Position numbers and translations under genes: made by a program. From positions 1 to 64,000 of the forward strand of contig JAGWNK010000017.1 of the NCBI GenBank assembly GCA_028871345.1: a stretch of 64,000 nt of DNA, in the 5' to 3' direction. Shown piece after piece: positions 8,830 to 15,949 of this stretch (within the stretch, counting starts at the first letter, position 1; every line of letters begins with the position of its first letter). The notes beneath the pieces are model-generated. The model saw only the letters and a program-made list of their open reading frames with translations, was not told the origin of the DNA and did not search any database. This DNA comes from Alphaproteobacteria bacterium. GTDB lineage: Bacteria > Pseudomonadota > Alphaproteobacteria > Micropepsales > Micropepsaceae.

Positions 8830-8983
8830 GCGGCTTCGCCTTCCCCCCAGGGCACGCCGTCGCCAAGCCCCCTTGGCGAGAGCCTGGGCGGCCCCAGTGC
8901 CGCCTGGCTCGGCTCGCGCCCCAACCACGCGAGCCTCCCAAGCAGTCTCGCCGGAGTGGTCCCCCCCACTCCGGCGATTTTTT
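8830..8983 (+). ncRNA. Candidate small RNA with C-rich hairpin loops
   Basis: The interval between lysR and lemA has a promoter, about 155 nt of highly structured sequence and an intrinsic terminator. Hairpins in order: 8860-8879 (8-bp stem, loop CCCC); 8881-8909 (11 pairs with one bulge, loop CCCAGT closed by C-G); 8911-8935 (perfect 8-bp stem, loop CCCCAACCA); and the terminator 8948-8983 (12-bp stem, loop TCCCCC). Every loop exposes a run of C, and an unpaired C6 run lies at 8843-8848. C-rich loops can pair with G-rich ribosome binding sites, as in other alphaproteobacterial and staphylococcal sRNAs, so a translational regulator is plausible. It does not match the SRP RNA, 6S RNA, tmRNA or RNase P patterns I know. 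Confidence 0.6.
8948..8983 (+). terminator. Strong intrinsic terminator
   Basis: A perfect 12-bp stem (TCGCCGGAGTGG with CCACTCCGGCGA), a C-rich loop and six T residues. It ends the candidate small RNA and insulates lemA from the lysR transcript. Confidence 0.85.
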
Positions 8984-9032
8984 GCTATTTATGGGAGACC
9001 CCTGCTTCGGGCGGGGGCGAAGGGAGCCAAAG

Positions 9033-9632
9033 ATGTCCATTTCGCGCGTTGCGGGTCGCCTGGCGGCACTCGTTCTGTTGGGAATCACGTTGGCCGGCTG
9101 CGGCATCAACAAGATTCCGGCCCAGGACGAGCAGGTGAAGGCGGCCTGGAGCCAGGTGCAGAACGAATACCAGCGCCGGGCCGATCTGGTGCCCAACCTC
9201 GTGGCAACCGTGAAGGGCTACGCCAAGCAGGAGCAGACCGTGCTCACGGCGGTGATCGAGGCGCGCGCCAAGGCGACTCAGACCGTGATCAACGCGGATC
9301 AGCTGGCGAACAACCCCGAGGCGCTCAAGAAATTCGAGGCCAGCCAGGCCACGCTCGGCGGCGCTCTGTCGCGGCTGATGGCGGTGACGGAAGCGTATCC
9401 GGACCTCAAATCGAACTCGAACTTCCTGGCGCTGCAGGCCCAGCTCGAGGGCACCGAGAACCGCATCACGGTGGCGCGGCGCGACTACATCCAGGCCGTG
9501 CAGGGGTACAACACCATGCTGCGGACCATTCCGTATCGCTGGACGGCCGCGATGTTCTATCCCGACGCCAAGCCCTATCCGTCGTTCACGACCAGCGAGA
9601 AGAACCAGTCGGCCCCCACCGTGCAATTCTAG
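9033..9632 (+). CDS. lemA: LemA family lipoprotein
   Basis: 199 residues from the ATG at 9033 with GAAGGGAG upstream. A longer open frame reaches back through the small-RNA region and is not coding. The protein starts with a lipoprotein signal ending in the lipobox LAGC (Cys24), then the LemA fold: four long helices with the hallmark RADLVPNLVATVKGYA and the NYPRW-like end (RTIPYRWTAAMFYPDAKPY). LemA proteins are membrane-anchored with a helical periplasmic or extracellular domain and unknown biochemical role. They are usually encoded with TPM-domain proteins, as here (the next two genes). Confidence 0.93.
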   Translation: MSISRVAGRLAALVLLGITLAGCGINKIPAQDEQVKAAWSQVQNEYQRRADLVPNLVATVKGYAKQEQTVLTAVIEARAKATQTVINADQLANNPEALKKFEASQATLGGALSRLMAVTEAYPDLKSNSNFLALQAQLEGTENRITVARRDYIQAVQGYNTMLRTIPYRWTAAMFYPDAKPYPSFTTSEKNQSAPTVQF

Positions 9633-9666
9633 GACACCAGGTTCTTGGAAACCCGTCGACGTTTCT

Positions 9667-9797
9667 TGTCATGCCCGGCGAGCGCAACCGCGGATTTGTT
9701 CCGGGGGATGCGCGAGGGAAGGGCGTCCGGAAGTCTGTGTAGCCCGTTGATTCCCTTCCCCTCGCGTCACGCGCGCGATGCTCGGCCGGGAATGACA
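9667..9797. repeat. Nested inverted-repeat element between lemA and TPM gene
   Basis: The outer arms, TGTCATGCCCGGCGAGC (9667-9683) and GCTCGGCCGGGAATGACA (9780-9797), are near-perfect inverted repeats. Inner arms (CGCGAGGGAAGGG near 9710 and CCCTTCCCCTCGCG near 9753) extend the palindrome. The whole 131 bp could fold into one long hairpin. The outer ends resemble the TGTCATTCCCGGC-type intergenic repeats seen in many alphaproteobacteria. The start codon of the next gene lies inside the right arm. Confidence 0.65.
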
Positions 9798-10556
9798 CGG
9801 ATACTATTGAGCGCCTTGTTCGCCCTTGTGGCCTTTGTCGCCATCCTGGCGCCCGCTTCGGCACTCACCTTCCCGCCGCTCAGCGGCCGTGTGGTGGACG
9901 ACGCGGGCATTCTCTCCGACCAGACCAAGCAGGAGCTCAACCAGCTCCTTCACCAGCACGAGCAGCAGACCGGCAACCAGGTGGTGGTCGCCACATTGAA
10001 ATCGCTGCAGGGCACCGACATCGAGACCTACGGCTACCAGCTCGGGCGCGCCTGGGGCTTGGGGAAAAAAGGCAAGGATAACGGCGTCCTCATCACGATC
10101 TCGCCTTCCACGCACGACGTGCGCATCGATGTCGGCTACGGCCTGGAAGGCACGCTCACCGACGCGCAATCGGCGCTCATCATCCAGAACGTGATGCTGC
10201 CCTACTTCAAGAAAGGCGATTACGATTCCGGCGTGCTGGCCGGCACGGTCGACACCTTGAAGGCGCTGGGCGGCAAGCCCTCGCTCGAAGGCGCCTCGCT
10301 GCCGGAAGAGCCGCAGACCGACGACCAGTCGCATCACGGCGGCGTCCCCATCATCTTCATCGTCATCTTGCTGTGGGTGGTGTTCGGGCGCTTCTTCTGG
10401 CCGCTGCTCTTCCTGGGCGGCATCGGCCGCGGGCCTTGGGGCGGCGGCGGATTCGGCGGCTTTGGCGGCGGAGGATTGGGCGGCGGCAGCTTCGGCGGCG
10501 GATTCTCGGGCGGCGGCGGCTCGTTCGGCGGGGGAGGCGCATCGGGGCATTGGTGA
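9792..10556 (+). CDS. TPM domain protein with Gly-rich C-terminus (YgcG-like)
   Basis: 254 residues from the ATG at 9792, which lies in the right arm of the repeat; starts further upstream would run through the repeat. A signal peptide (ILLSALFALVAFVAILAPASA) is followed by a TPM domain (about residues 28-150) with the typical start PPLSGRVVDDAGILS and the motif VRIDVGYGLEGTLTDA. After a variable linker there is one membrane helix (about 180-200) and a Gly/Phe/Ser-rich tail of GGG repeats. This is the usual YgcG/TPM architecture. TPM domains have been linked to photosystem repair or acid phosphatase activity elsewhere; the role beside LemA is unknown. The stop overlaps the next start (GTGA). 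Confidence 0.9.
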   Translation: MTRILLSALFALVAFVAILAPASALTFPPLSGRVVDDAGILSDQTKQELNQLLHQHEQQTGNQVVVATLKSLQGTDIETYGYQLGRAWGLGKKGKDNGVLITISPSTHDVRIDVGYGLEGTLTDAQSALIIQNVMLPYFKKGDYDSGVLAGTVDTLKALGGKPSLEGASLPEEPQTDDQSHHGGVPIIFIVILLWVVFGRFFWPLLFLGGIGRGPWGGGGFGGFGGGGLGGGSFGGGFSGGGGSFGGGGASGHW

Positions 10557-11125
10557 CGCAGCTCAAGCATGAGGAACGCGTGCGCGTCCAGGCGGCGGAG
10601 ACCGCCGCGGAAGCCCGCACGCGCGCCCGCCTGGTGATCGTGACGATGCCGGTGAGCGACCGCTACGCGATCTTCCCCTCCTTCTATGGCGGCATCGCCG
10701 CCATCGCGGTGCTGGCGGGGCTGGCGCTGTTCGCCCCGGCGGTGCCGCTGCGCACGGCGTTCTTCATCGGCGCGGTGATCTTCGCTGCCGCCTCGTTCCT
10801 GCTCGACTGGCTGCCGCTGCGCCTGGCCTGCGTGCCCAGGCACATCAAGCACGCCCATGCCCGCCAGATGGCGCATCATGCCTTCGCCGCGCGCGTGCTG
10901 GCGCAGACCGAGCGCAAGCCGGGCATCGCCTTCTTCGTCTCGCTGGGCGAGCGCTATGTCGAGGTGGTGACCGACCGCGATGTCGATCTCAAGGTGCCGC
11001 AATCGGTATGGGACGGCATCGTCGCCGAGTTCACGAAAGCCGCGAAACAGGACCGCGTTTGCGACGGTCTGCTGGCGGCCATCGAATCCTGCACCAAGGT
11101 GCTCGAGCAGCACTACCCGGTTTAG
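10553..11125 (+). CDS. Second TPM domain protein, membrane-anchored
   Basis: 190 residues from the GTG at 10553, which overlaps the TGA of the preceding gene (GTGA), so translation is probably coupled. The open frame reaches further back only as a shadow of the Gly-rich tail. The N-terminal part is charged and helical. Two hydrophobic segments lie at about 40-58 and 62-80. The C-terminal half (from about 95, HARQMAHHAFAARVLAQTERKPGIAFFVSLGERYVEVVTD) matches the TPM domain of the lemA-associated type. It forms a lemA-tpm-tpm operon with the two upstream genes. Confidence 0.85.
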   Translation: MTQLKHEERVRVQAAETAAEARTRARLVIVTMPVSDRYAIFPSFYGGIAAIAVLAGLALFAPAVPLRTAFFIGAVIFAAASFLLDWLPLRLACVPRHIKHAHARQMAHHAFAARVLAQTERKPGIAFFVSLGERYVEVVTDRDVDLKVPQSVWDGIVAEFTKAAKQDRVCDGLLAAIESCTKVLEQHYPV

Positions 11126-11832
11126 CTGTCCTTCGGCGCAGGTTTGCGGCGCCTGCCCGGCACCCCGCCGGCGTCGCGGCTCTTCAGGCCTTCGAGGACC
11201 TCCTTCACGCCGGCCCCCCGCGGCGCCGTGGTGACGATGTCGGCCGCCGCCTTGACGCTCTCCAGCGCGTTGGCCACCGCCACCGAGCGGCCGCACAGCG
11301 ACAGGAACGCATGGTCGTTTTCCGCGTCACCGGCGCCCATCACCTCGGTTGGCGACAGATGGAGCTCGGCCAGGGCCGTTCTGAGACCGCTCGCCTTGTC
11401 GACTCCGGCCGGCAGCACCATCACCGCACCCTTGTTGGTGATGACCTGCAGGTCGAGGCCGAGTTCCTCGATGAGCCTGAGGATCGCGTCCTGATGAGGT
11501 TCCCGGCTGGCGACGATCACCCGCCCGATGGACAGCGGCGTGATCCGGCGGGCGCGAAGCGCCGCCACGAAGGCGCCGGGCGGCGCCTCCGCCAGGGCCC
11601 GTTCGCGCCCGGTGGCCGGTTCGTAGAGGACCGCGCCGTTCTCGGCGATGACGCGGTCGAACAGCGCCAGCGCGGGGAAGACCGCTTTCAACTCGTCCAG
11701 CAGCCGGCCTGTGACAAGAATGAGCCGCCCCGTCGCCTTGAATGTCCGCAAAGCGTCGACGACGTCTTGCGGCACATGCCCCTCGGTCGCAATCGTGCCG
11801 TCATAATCAGTGGCGAAGGCGGCTGGAAACAC
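11122..11832 (-). CDS. HAD superfamily (Cof/IIB-type) phosphatase
   Basis: 236 residues from the GTG at 11832, which has AAGGA 8 bases upstream. The open frame extends to a TTG at 11922 with no ribosome site. Motif I is DYDGT (Asp9 and Asp11 from this start), motif II lies in LVTGR, and motif IV is GDAENDHAF at about 168-176. The cap region between motifs II and III places it in the Cof-type IIB subfamily, which includes sugar phosphatases and trehalose- or mannosyl-phosphate phosphatases. Substrate unknown. Its stop overlaps the stop of the convergent TPM gene by 4 bp. Confidence 0.85.
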   Translation of the reverse strand: MFPAAFATDYDGTIATEGHVPQDVVDALRTFKATGRLILVTGRLLDELKAVFPALALFDRVIAENGAVLYEPATGRERALAEAPPGAFVAALRARRITPLSIGRVIVASREPHQDAILRLIEELGLDLQVITNKGAVMVLPAGVDKASGLRTALAELHLSPTEVMGAGDAENDHAFLSLCGRSVAVANALESVKAAADIVTTAPRGAGVKEVLEGLKSRDAGGVPGRRRKPAPKDS

Positions 11833-12034
11833 GGCTTTTTCCTTGGCTGCTCCGGGAAAACGTCCGGCGCCAGTCTGCGTCACGCCCGTTCGGCCCGCAA
11901 ACCGCAGCCGGCTTCCGAACAACGCGTCAACATTTCCTCCGGCGGATTAACGCGCCATTCATGCGCTGTTCAGCGTCCAGCGGCGACATTCATGCTCCGA
12001 GAGGGGAATCCAATGCTTTCAGACGGAGGGTAGC

Positions 12035-12445
12035 GTGAACCTTTGGTCCAAGTCTCTTGTCGTCGGCGCGGTGCTTGGCGCGGCGTTGGCCGCGGCACCC
12101 GCCCAGGCAGGCGTGAACTTCTCGATCGGCATCGGCGTGCCGGCGTATTACGGCTACGACTACTACCGGCCCTGCGACTGGTATCGCTGGCACGATTATC
12201 CGGCGCCGCGCCGCTGCTACGCCTACTATCGCGGCTACTGGGGCCCGTCGATGTACGTCGACGGCGACTTCATCTTCCGCGATCGCGACGACTGGTATCG
12301 CTGGCGCGATCGCGACGACTACCGCCACTGGCGCGGCCACGATTGGCGCGACCGTGACCGCGGCGACCGTGACCGCGGCGACCGCGGTTGGCACGATCGC
12401 GGGCGCGGCCATGACCACGGCTGGCGCGGCCACGATCAAGACTAG
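12035..12445 (+). CDS. Secreted Tyr/Trp/Arg/Asp-rich low-complexity protein
   Basis: 136 residues from the GTG at 12035, with GGAGGG 5 bases upstream. A signal peptide (LVVGAVLGAALAAAPAQA) is followed by a Tyr-rich region with two cysteines and then a tail of RD, RDRGD and HD repeats; the DNA repeats a 15-bp unit near 12345-12390. Such short, aromatic- and His/Arg-rich exported proteins are common in alphaproteobacteria next to envelope genes. Metal binding or matrix association is possible, but nothing is proven. Confidence 0.75.
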   Translation: MNLWSKSLVVGAVLGAALAAAPAQAGVNFSIGIGVPAYYGYDYYRPCDWYRWHDYPAPRRCYAYYRGYWGPSMYVDGDFIFRDRDDWYRWRDRDDYRHWRGHDWRDRDRGDRDRGDRGWHDRGRGHDHGWRGHDQD

Positions 12446-12463
12446 CAGCGCCTGATCCGCTTG

Positions 12464-12495
12464 CCGGCGCCGTGCCCCGACGGGTGCGGCGCCGG
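12464..12495. terminator. Hairpin between convergent genes
   Basis: CCGGCGCCG (12464-12472) pairs with CGGCGCCGG (12487-12495), followed by a short TTT. It lies between two convergent stops and probably terminates both, though the T-run is weak. Confidence 0.45.
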
Positions 12496-12502
12496 TTTGC
12501 CT

Positions 12503-12913
12503 TCAGCGGATTCCGTAGCCGTTCAGATGGGCGCTGTAGCGCTTGTCTTCGTTCTGGATGTGATCGGTCAGCCAACGCTTGAGGAACTTCATCAGCTCGA
12601 TCGACAGGGTCGCGATCTTGCCGTCCTTGTATTTCGCCTGGACGTCGAGGACCTGCTGGACGAGAGCGCGGTGGGCGACCTTGTGGGCCGCGGTCTCGGG
12701 ATAGGCCGTCTTGGCGAACATCCTTTCCTCGCGTGCGAAGTGCTCCGCCGTATAGGAGACGAGGCCGTCGAGGATTTCGCCGACGATCTCGCGTCCCTTC
12801 TGGGCGCGCATGGCGTCGAACAGGGCGTTGATGAGCGCGATGAGTTTCTTGTGATCGTTGTCGAGCTCGACGACGCCGACGCTGTACGTGTCGTTCCAGG
12901 CAAGCAGGGACAT
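12503..12913 (-). CDS. Bacteriohemerythrin
   Basis: 136 residues from the ATG at 12913, with AAGGA 7 bases upstream; an ATG five codons earlier lacks that site. All seven di-iron ligands of hemerythrin are in place: His21, His58, Glu62, His77, His81, His118 and Asp123, with the family start MSLLAWNDTYSVGV. It is a single-domain, cytoplasmic O2-binding four-helix protein that could deliver or sense oxygen. The gene lies just downstream of a PAS chemoreceptor gene on the same strand, with a palindromic repeat between them. Aerotaxis-linked hemerythrins are known elsewhere, so a link is plausible. Confidence 0.93.
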   Translation of the reverse strand: MSLLAWNDTYSVGVVELDNDHKKLIALINALFDAMRAQKGREIVGEILDGLVSYTAEHFAREERMFAKTAYPETAAHKVAHRALVQQVLDVQAKYKDGKIATLSIELMKFLKRWLTDHIQNEDKRYSAHLNGYGIR

Positions 12914-13000
12914 CTCGCATCCTTTCATGGGCCGGTTGAGGCGGCGATTGAAGCCACACGAAAAGTACGGGATAAAAGTTAGGGCCGGGTTGCGCTGAAT

Positions 13001-13168
13001 CTAGTGTCCCGATTCCGAAATTCGCCGCATCTCGATATCGGTCTCCCGCGAATTTCGGAATCGAAAGGACATCACCAAGTTTATTGAATCCCAGTGTCGT
13101 TTTGGTTCCAAGGTTCGCCAAGCGGCTGATATCGGCGATGCGGCGAACTTTGGAGCCACGACACTAGA
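13001..13168. repeat. Composite palindromic repeat with CTAG ends
   Basis: The 168-bp element starts CTAGTGTC and ends GACACTAG. It contains four related units of about 27 bp in alternating orientation, with a shared core like TTCCRAARTTCGC. Units 1 and 2 form a hairpin with a perfect 16-bp stem (13010-13025 with 13048-13063). Units 3 and 4 (about 13092-13119 and 13141-13168) form a second hairpin. A second, truncated copy is at 1-34. It carries no gene and looks like a REP-type or miniature non-autonomous element. Its right end overlaps the stop codon of the chemoreceptor gene. Confidence 0.75.
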
Positions 13169-14753
13169 ACTCTGTCCAATCGTCGGCGGGCTCCGCTTCC
13201 TTCAGCTGCGCCGCCGGCGCTCCTGCGTGCCGCGCGGCGCGCGCCGGCCGCGCGGGGCGCGCCGGTGCGGGAGCGGGTCTTGCGCCCTGCACCTCGCCGA
13301 CGGCGAAGAAGTCGACCACCTTCGCCAGCGACCTCGTCTCGGAAACCAGGTTCTCGGTCGCCGCCGTGCTTTCCTCCACCATGGCGGCGTTCTGCTGCGT
13401 GACGCGATCCATCTCCGACACCGCGGCGTTGATCTGGTCGATGCCGGTCGATTGCTGCTCGGCCGCCAGCGCCATCTCGCCCATCAGGTCGGCGACCCGC
13501 GACACATGTTCGGCGATGCGCCCCAAGGCCACGCCGGATTCGCCCACATGCTTGACGCCTTCGCCGACATATTCGCCGGAGGTCTTGATCAGCGTCTTGA
13601 TCTGCTTGGCCGCCTCGCTGGAGCGCTGCGCCAGGGCGCGCACTTCGCTGGCGACCACCGCGAAGCCCTTGCCGGCGTCGCCGGCGCGCGCCGCCTCCAC
13701 GCCCGCATTGAGGGCCAGAAGATTGGTCTGGAAGGCGATCTCGTCGATGACGCCGATGATGTCGGTGATCTGGCGCGAGGACTGGGCGATCATGTCCATG
13801 GCCTTGATCGTGGTTTCCACCACGCGGCCGCCTTCTTCCGCCGCCTGTTTGGCCGCGGCGATGCCGGCGCTGGCGTCCTTGGCATTGACGGCGGTGTTCT
13901 TGACGGTGGCCGACATCTCTTCCAGGGCCGCGGCGGTCTCTTCGAGGTTCGCCGCCTGCTGCTCGGTGCGCCGCGACAGGTCGGTGGCCGCCCGCGAGAT
14001 CTCCGCCGCGCCGGTGCCCAGGATGTCGGTGGTGCCGCGCACCGAGCCGATGGTTTCCTGCAGGCGCCCGACCGCGGCGTTGAACGTTGTCCTCAGGCCT
14101 TCGTATTCGCGCACCAGCGTGTGGTCGATGCGCACCGCGAGGTCGCCCGACGCCAGCTTGTTGAGGGCGTCGATCAGCGTGGCGACCACGTTCTCCTGCG
14201 CCTGATAGGCCGTGACGTCGGTCATCCAGTTGACGATCTTGTAGGGCTTGCCCGAGGGATCGTGGACCGGAGTGTAGTTGTTGAGCACCCAGACGTCGCG
14301 GCCGTCCTTGGTCTTGCGCCGGCAGCGCTCCTCGACATAGGCGCCGCGGCCGAGCTTGGTCAGGAACTCGCGGTACTCCGCGCCCGCCGCGTAATCGGGA
14401 TCGACGAAGATGCGGTGATGCTTGCCGACGATGTCGTCTAGCTTGTAGCCCGTCAACTTGAGGAACCTGTCGTTGGCCCAGATGATGGTGCCGTCGAGCG
14501 TGTATTCGATGACGTGGCGGGTCTCGTGGATGCCGTGCAGCTTCGACTTGAGCTCGCGCACCAGGTAGAGCATGGCGCGCGCCCTGACGAAGCCCGCCGC
14601 GGCGCAGGCGGCGGTCAGAAGGCCGACCGCGGCCATCTGCACCCAGCTGTTGGCAGCCGTGAAATACAGCCACGCCATGACCAGCAGCGGCGGCGCGAAG
14701 ACGGCAGCCAGGATGGTCACCCGGCCGCGGTCGGAGAGCTTGATGGGTCCCAT
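13164..14753 (-). CDS. Methyl-accepting chemotaxis protein with PAS domain
   Basis: 529 residues. Two membrane helices at about 11-33 and 38-56 are followed by a PAS domain (about 75-195; [15 protein letters not shown], then [15 protein letters not shown]), a HAMP-like segment (about 200-250) and the MCP signalling domain. The hairpin tip is conserved ([21 protein letters not shown], about 345-365). There is no periplasmic sensor, so sensing is cytosolic, probably through the PAS domain (redox or ligand). The C-terminus DDWTEF resembles the pentapeptide that tethers CheR and CheB. The TAG stop is the CTAG end of the palindromic repeat at 13001-13168. No che genes are nearby. Confidence 0.93.
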   Translation of the reverse strand: MGPIKLSDRGRVTILAAVFAPPLLVMAWLYFTAANSWVQMAAVGLLTAACAAAGFVRARAMLYLVRELKSKLHGIHETRHVIEYTLDGTIIWANDRFLKLTGYKLDDIVGKHHRIFVDPDYAAGAEYREFLTKLGRGAYVEERCRRKTKDGRDVWVLNNYTPVHDPSGKPYKIVNWMTDVTAYQAQENVVATLIDALNKLASGDLAVRIDHTLVREYEGLRTTFNAAVGRLQETIGSVRGTTDILGTGAAEISRAATDLSRRTEQQAANLEETAAALEEMSATVKNTAVNAKDASAGIAAAKQAAEEGGRVVETTIKAMDMIAQSSRQITDIIGVIDEIAFQTNLLALNAGVEAARAGDAGKGFAVVASEVRALAQRSSEAAKQIKTLIKTSGEYVGEGVKHVGESGVALGRIAEHVSRVADLMGEMALAAEQQSTGIDQINAAVSEMDRVTQQNAAMVEESTAATENLVSETRSLAKVVDFFAVGEVQGARPAPAPARPARPARAARHAGAPAAQLKEAEPADDWTEF

Positions 14754-14911
14754 GGTTCCCCCGGATCAACGACGTTATCGCGACGTTGGCGCGCTTGCGG
14801 AGGCCGCGTGGGCGCCCGCAACTCGTGCGAAGTCGCGTTGAAATCTCGCGCTAATGTAGAAAGAGGTCGTTAGGACTGGGTTAAGTCCCGCGGTTAAGCC
14901 ATGCGACAATA

Positions 14912-14926
14912 TGCACCTTTGGTGCA
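14912..14926. promoter_or_regulatory. Palindrome TGCACC-TTT-GGTGCA
   Basis: A perfect 6-bp inverted repeat with a 3-bp spacer lies between the divergent chemoreceptor gene and the gene at 15019. It could be a regulator binding site. It resembles the NtrC consensus half-sites, but the spacing is two bases too short, so no regulator is assigned. Confidence 0.35.
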
Positions 14927-15018
14927 CTATTTTGCCCGCCGCCCGCGGTGCGCCGCCGGCGGCGGAGATACGCAGGCAAAGCCGGACAGTCTAGATTGGC
15001 GCGACCGCAGGTGAGTCC

Positions 15019-15351
15019 ATGAAGCTCGGCGATCTCAAATTCTTCAACCTGTTTGCGCTGCTTGCCTTGCGGACCAATCCCGACCGCACCGCGGATCGCT
15101 GGAAGGTCGGCGCCGTTTCCTGGACGCGCCGGCGCCTGACCGAGAGGGGGCCGGATTTTTCCGTGCAGATCGAGGTCCACACGGTCGAGCAGGACGGCCG
15201 CCGCGGCTGGGTCCTGCTGGTGGGCCACGAGACTTGGTGGGACGGCAAACGCAAGGACGCCTTCCGCAATGGGCGCTGGGCGCATGTCACCAAGGGCGCA
15301 CGCGCCGACGTGCTGAAATGGTTCGCCGCCCAGGAGAATCTATTGCAGTGA
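15019..15351 (+). CDS. Small hypothetical protein
   Basis: 110 residues; the ATG at 15019 has AGGTGA about 6 bases upstream. The protein is basic, Trp-rich and probably soluble, with a beta-rich middle (FSVQIEVHTVEQDGRRGWVLLVGHETWW) and a helical C-terminus. I do not recognise a family. The opposite strand also has an open frame over much of this interval (14881-15285), but this strand has the ribosome site and the more ordinary composition. It stands alone, divergent from the chemoreceptor gene. Confidence 0.6.
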   Translation: MKLGDLKFFNLFALLALRTNPDRTADRWKVGAVSWTRRRLTERGPDFSVQIEVHTVEQDGRRGWVLLVGHETWWDGKRKDAFRNGRWAHVTKGARADVLKWFAAQENLLQ

Positions 15352-15887
15352 CAGAGGAGGGCGGGTCGGGCGTACGGGGTTCTCCAATCGCGGCAGACCT
15401 ATCAAAATATAGACTGTCCCTCCCGCTGGAAGATCACAGGATGCTCAACCCCTGCCGAAGGGCGCGCACCGTGCCTGTGCCGCCGCCCCCAGCCGCCGCC
15501 CCCAGCCGCCGCCGGCTGCTCCGTCCGCGCCCTGATTGCTTGGGATGGATTGTCGCAGGGGCCTTGAATGCGGGAATTTCGTCCTAATATTTCGAGCATG
15601 GCACGGCAAAGACACCACTCGCCGATAATACCCGAATATTCCGCCAAACGGCGGCTTGGGGCGCCTTGTGCGCTGCCGCGAAGAAAGGAGATTATCAAGC
15701 TACATTAGCTGCTTGACCGCAGCATGGCCGAATTGAATTCGATTTCTTGGGGGTCCCGGCGGCACATGGGGTGCGCGGGACGGGGGACGGGTACCCCGCA
15801 ACCTTCGCACACAATTATGTTGCTCAAAGCCGCCCGCCAAGGCCATTATCGGATCAAATTCCTAAAGTCTCGCCCGCGCCCCGTCGC
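15352..15887. other. Intergenic region without a supported gene
   Basis: About 540 bp between the small gene and the terminator of the EF-G-like gene. Short frames on both strands have no ribosome sites or recognisable products. A 13-bp unit CCGCCCCCAGCCG is repeated in tandem at 15481-15506. The stretch is less GC-biased near 15590-15720. I see no RNA gene signature. Confidence 0.5.
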
Positions 15888-15932
15888 AAAAAAAGGCGGG
15901 CCCGCGGCCGCTTCAGCCCGCGATGCCCGCCT
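15888..15932 (-). terminator. Intrinsic terminator of the EF-G-like gene
   Basis: Read on the minus strand, AGGCGGGC and GCCCGCCT form an 8-bp stem around a structured loop and are followed by seven T residues. It lies 18 bases after the stop of the EF-G-like gene. Confidence 0.75.
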
Positions 15933-15949
15933 GTCTTGTCGTCGCTCGG

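Noticed and set aside
8830-8983. 6S RNA or SRP RNA
   Set aside because: The GGAAG-type SRP tetraloop core and the 6S central bubble are absent; the fold is a series of independent hairpins.
8496-9032. Plus-strand frame continuing from lysR through the small RNA into lemA
   Set aside because: LemA has its own lipoprotein signal and ribosome site at 9033. The upstream part consists of hairpins and a terminator and has no protein-like composition.
14912-14926. NtrC-type site
   Set aside because: Half-sites match but the spacer is 3 instead of 5 bp and there is no sigma-54 promoter nearby. Kept only as a generic palindrome.
15402-15698. 98-codon minus-strand frame in the 15.4-15.9 kb gap
   Set aside because: Gly/Arg-rich low-complexity translation from a GC-repeat tract and no ribosome site.
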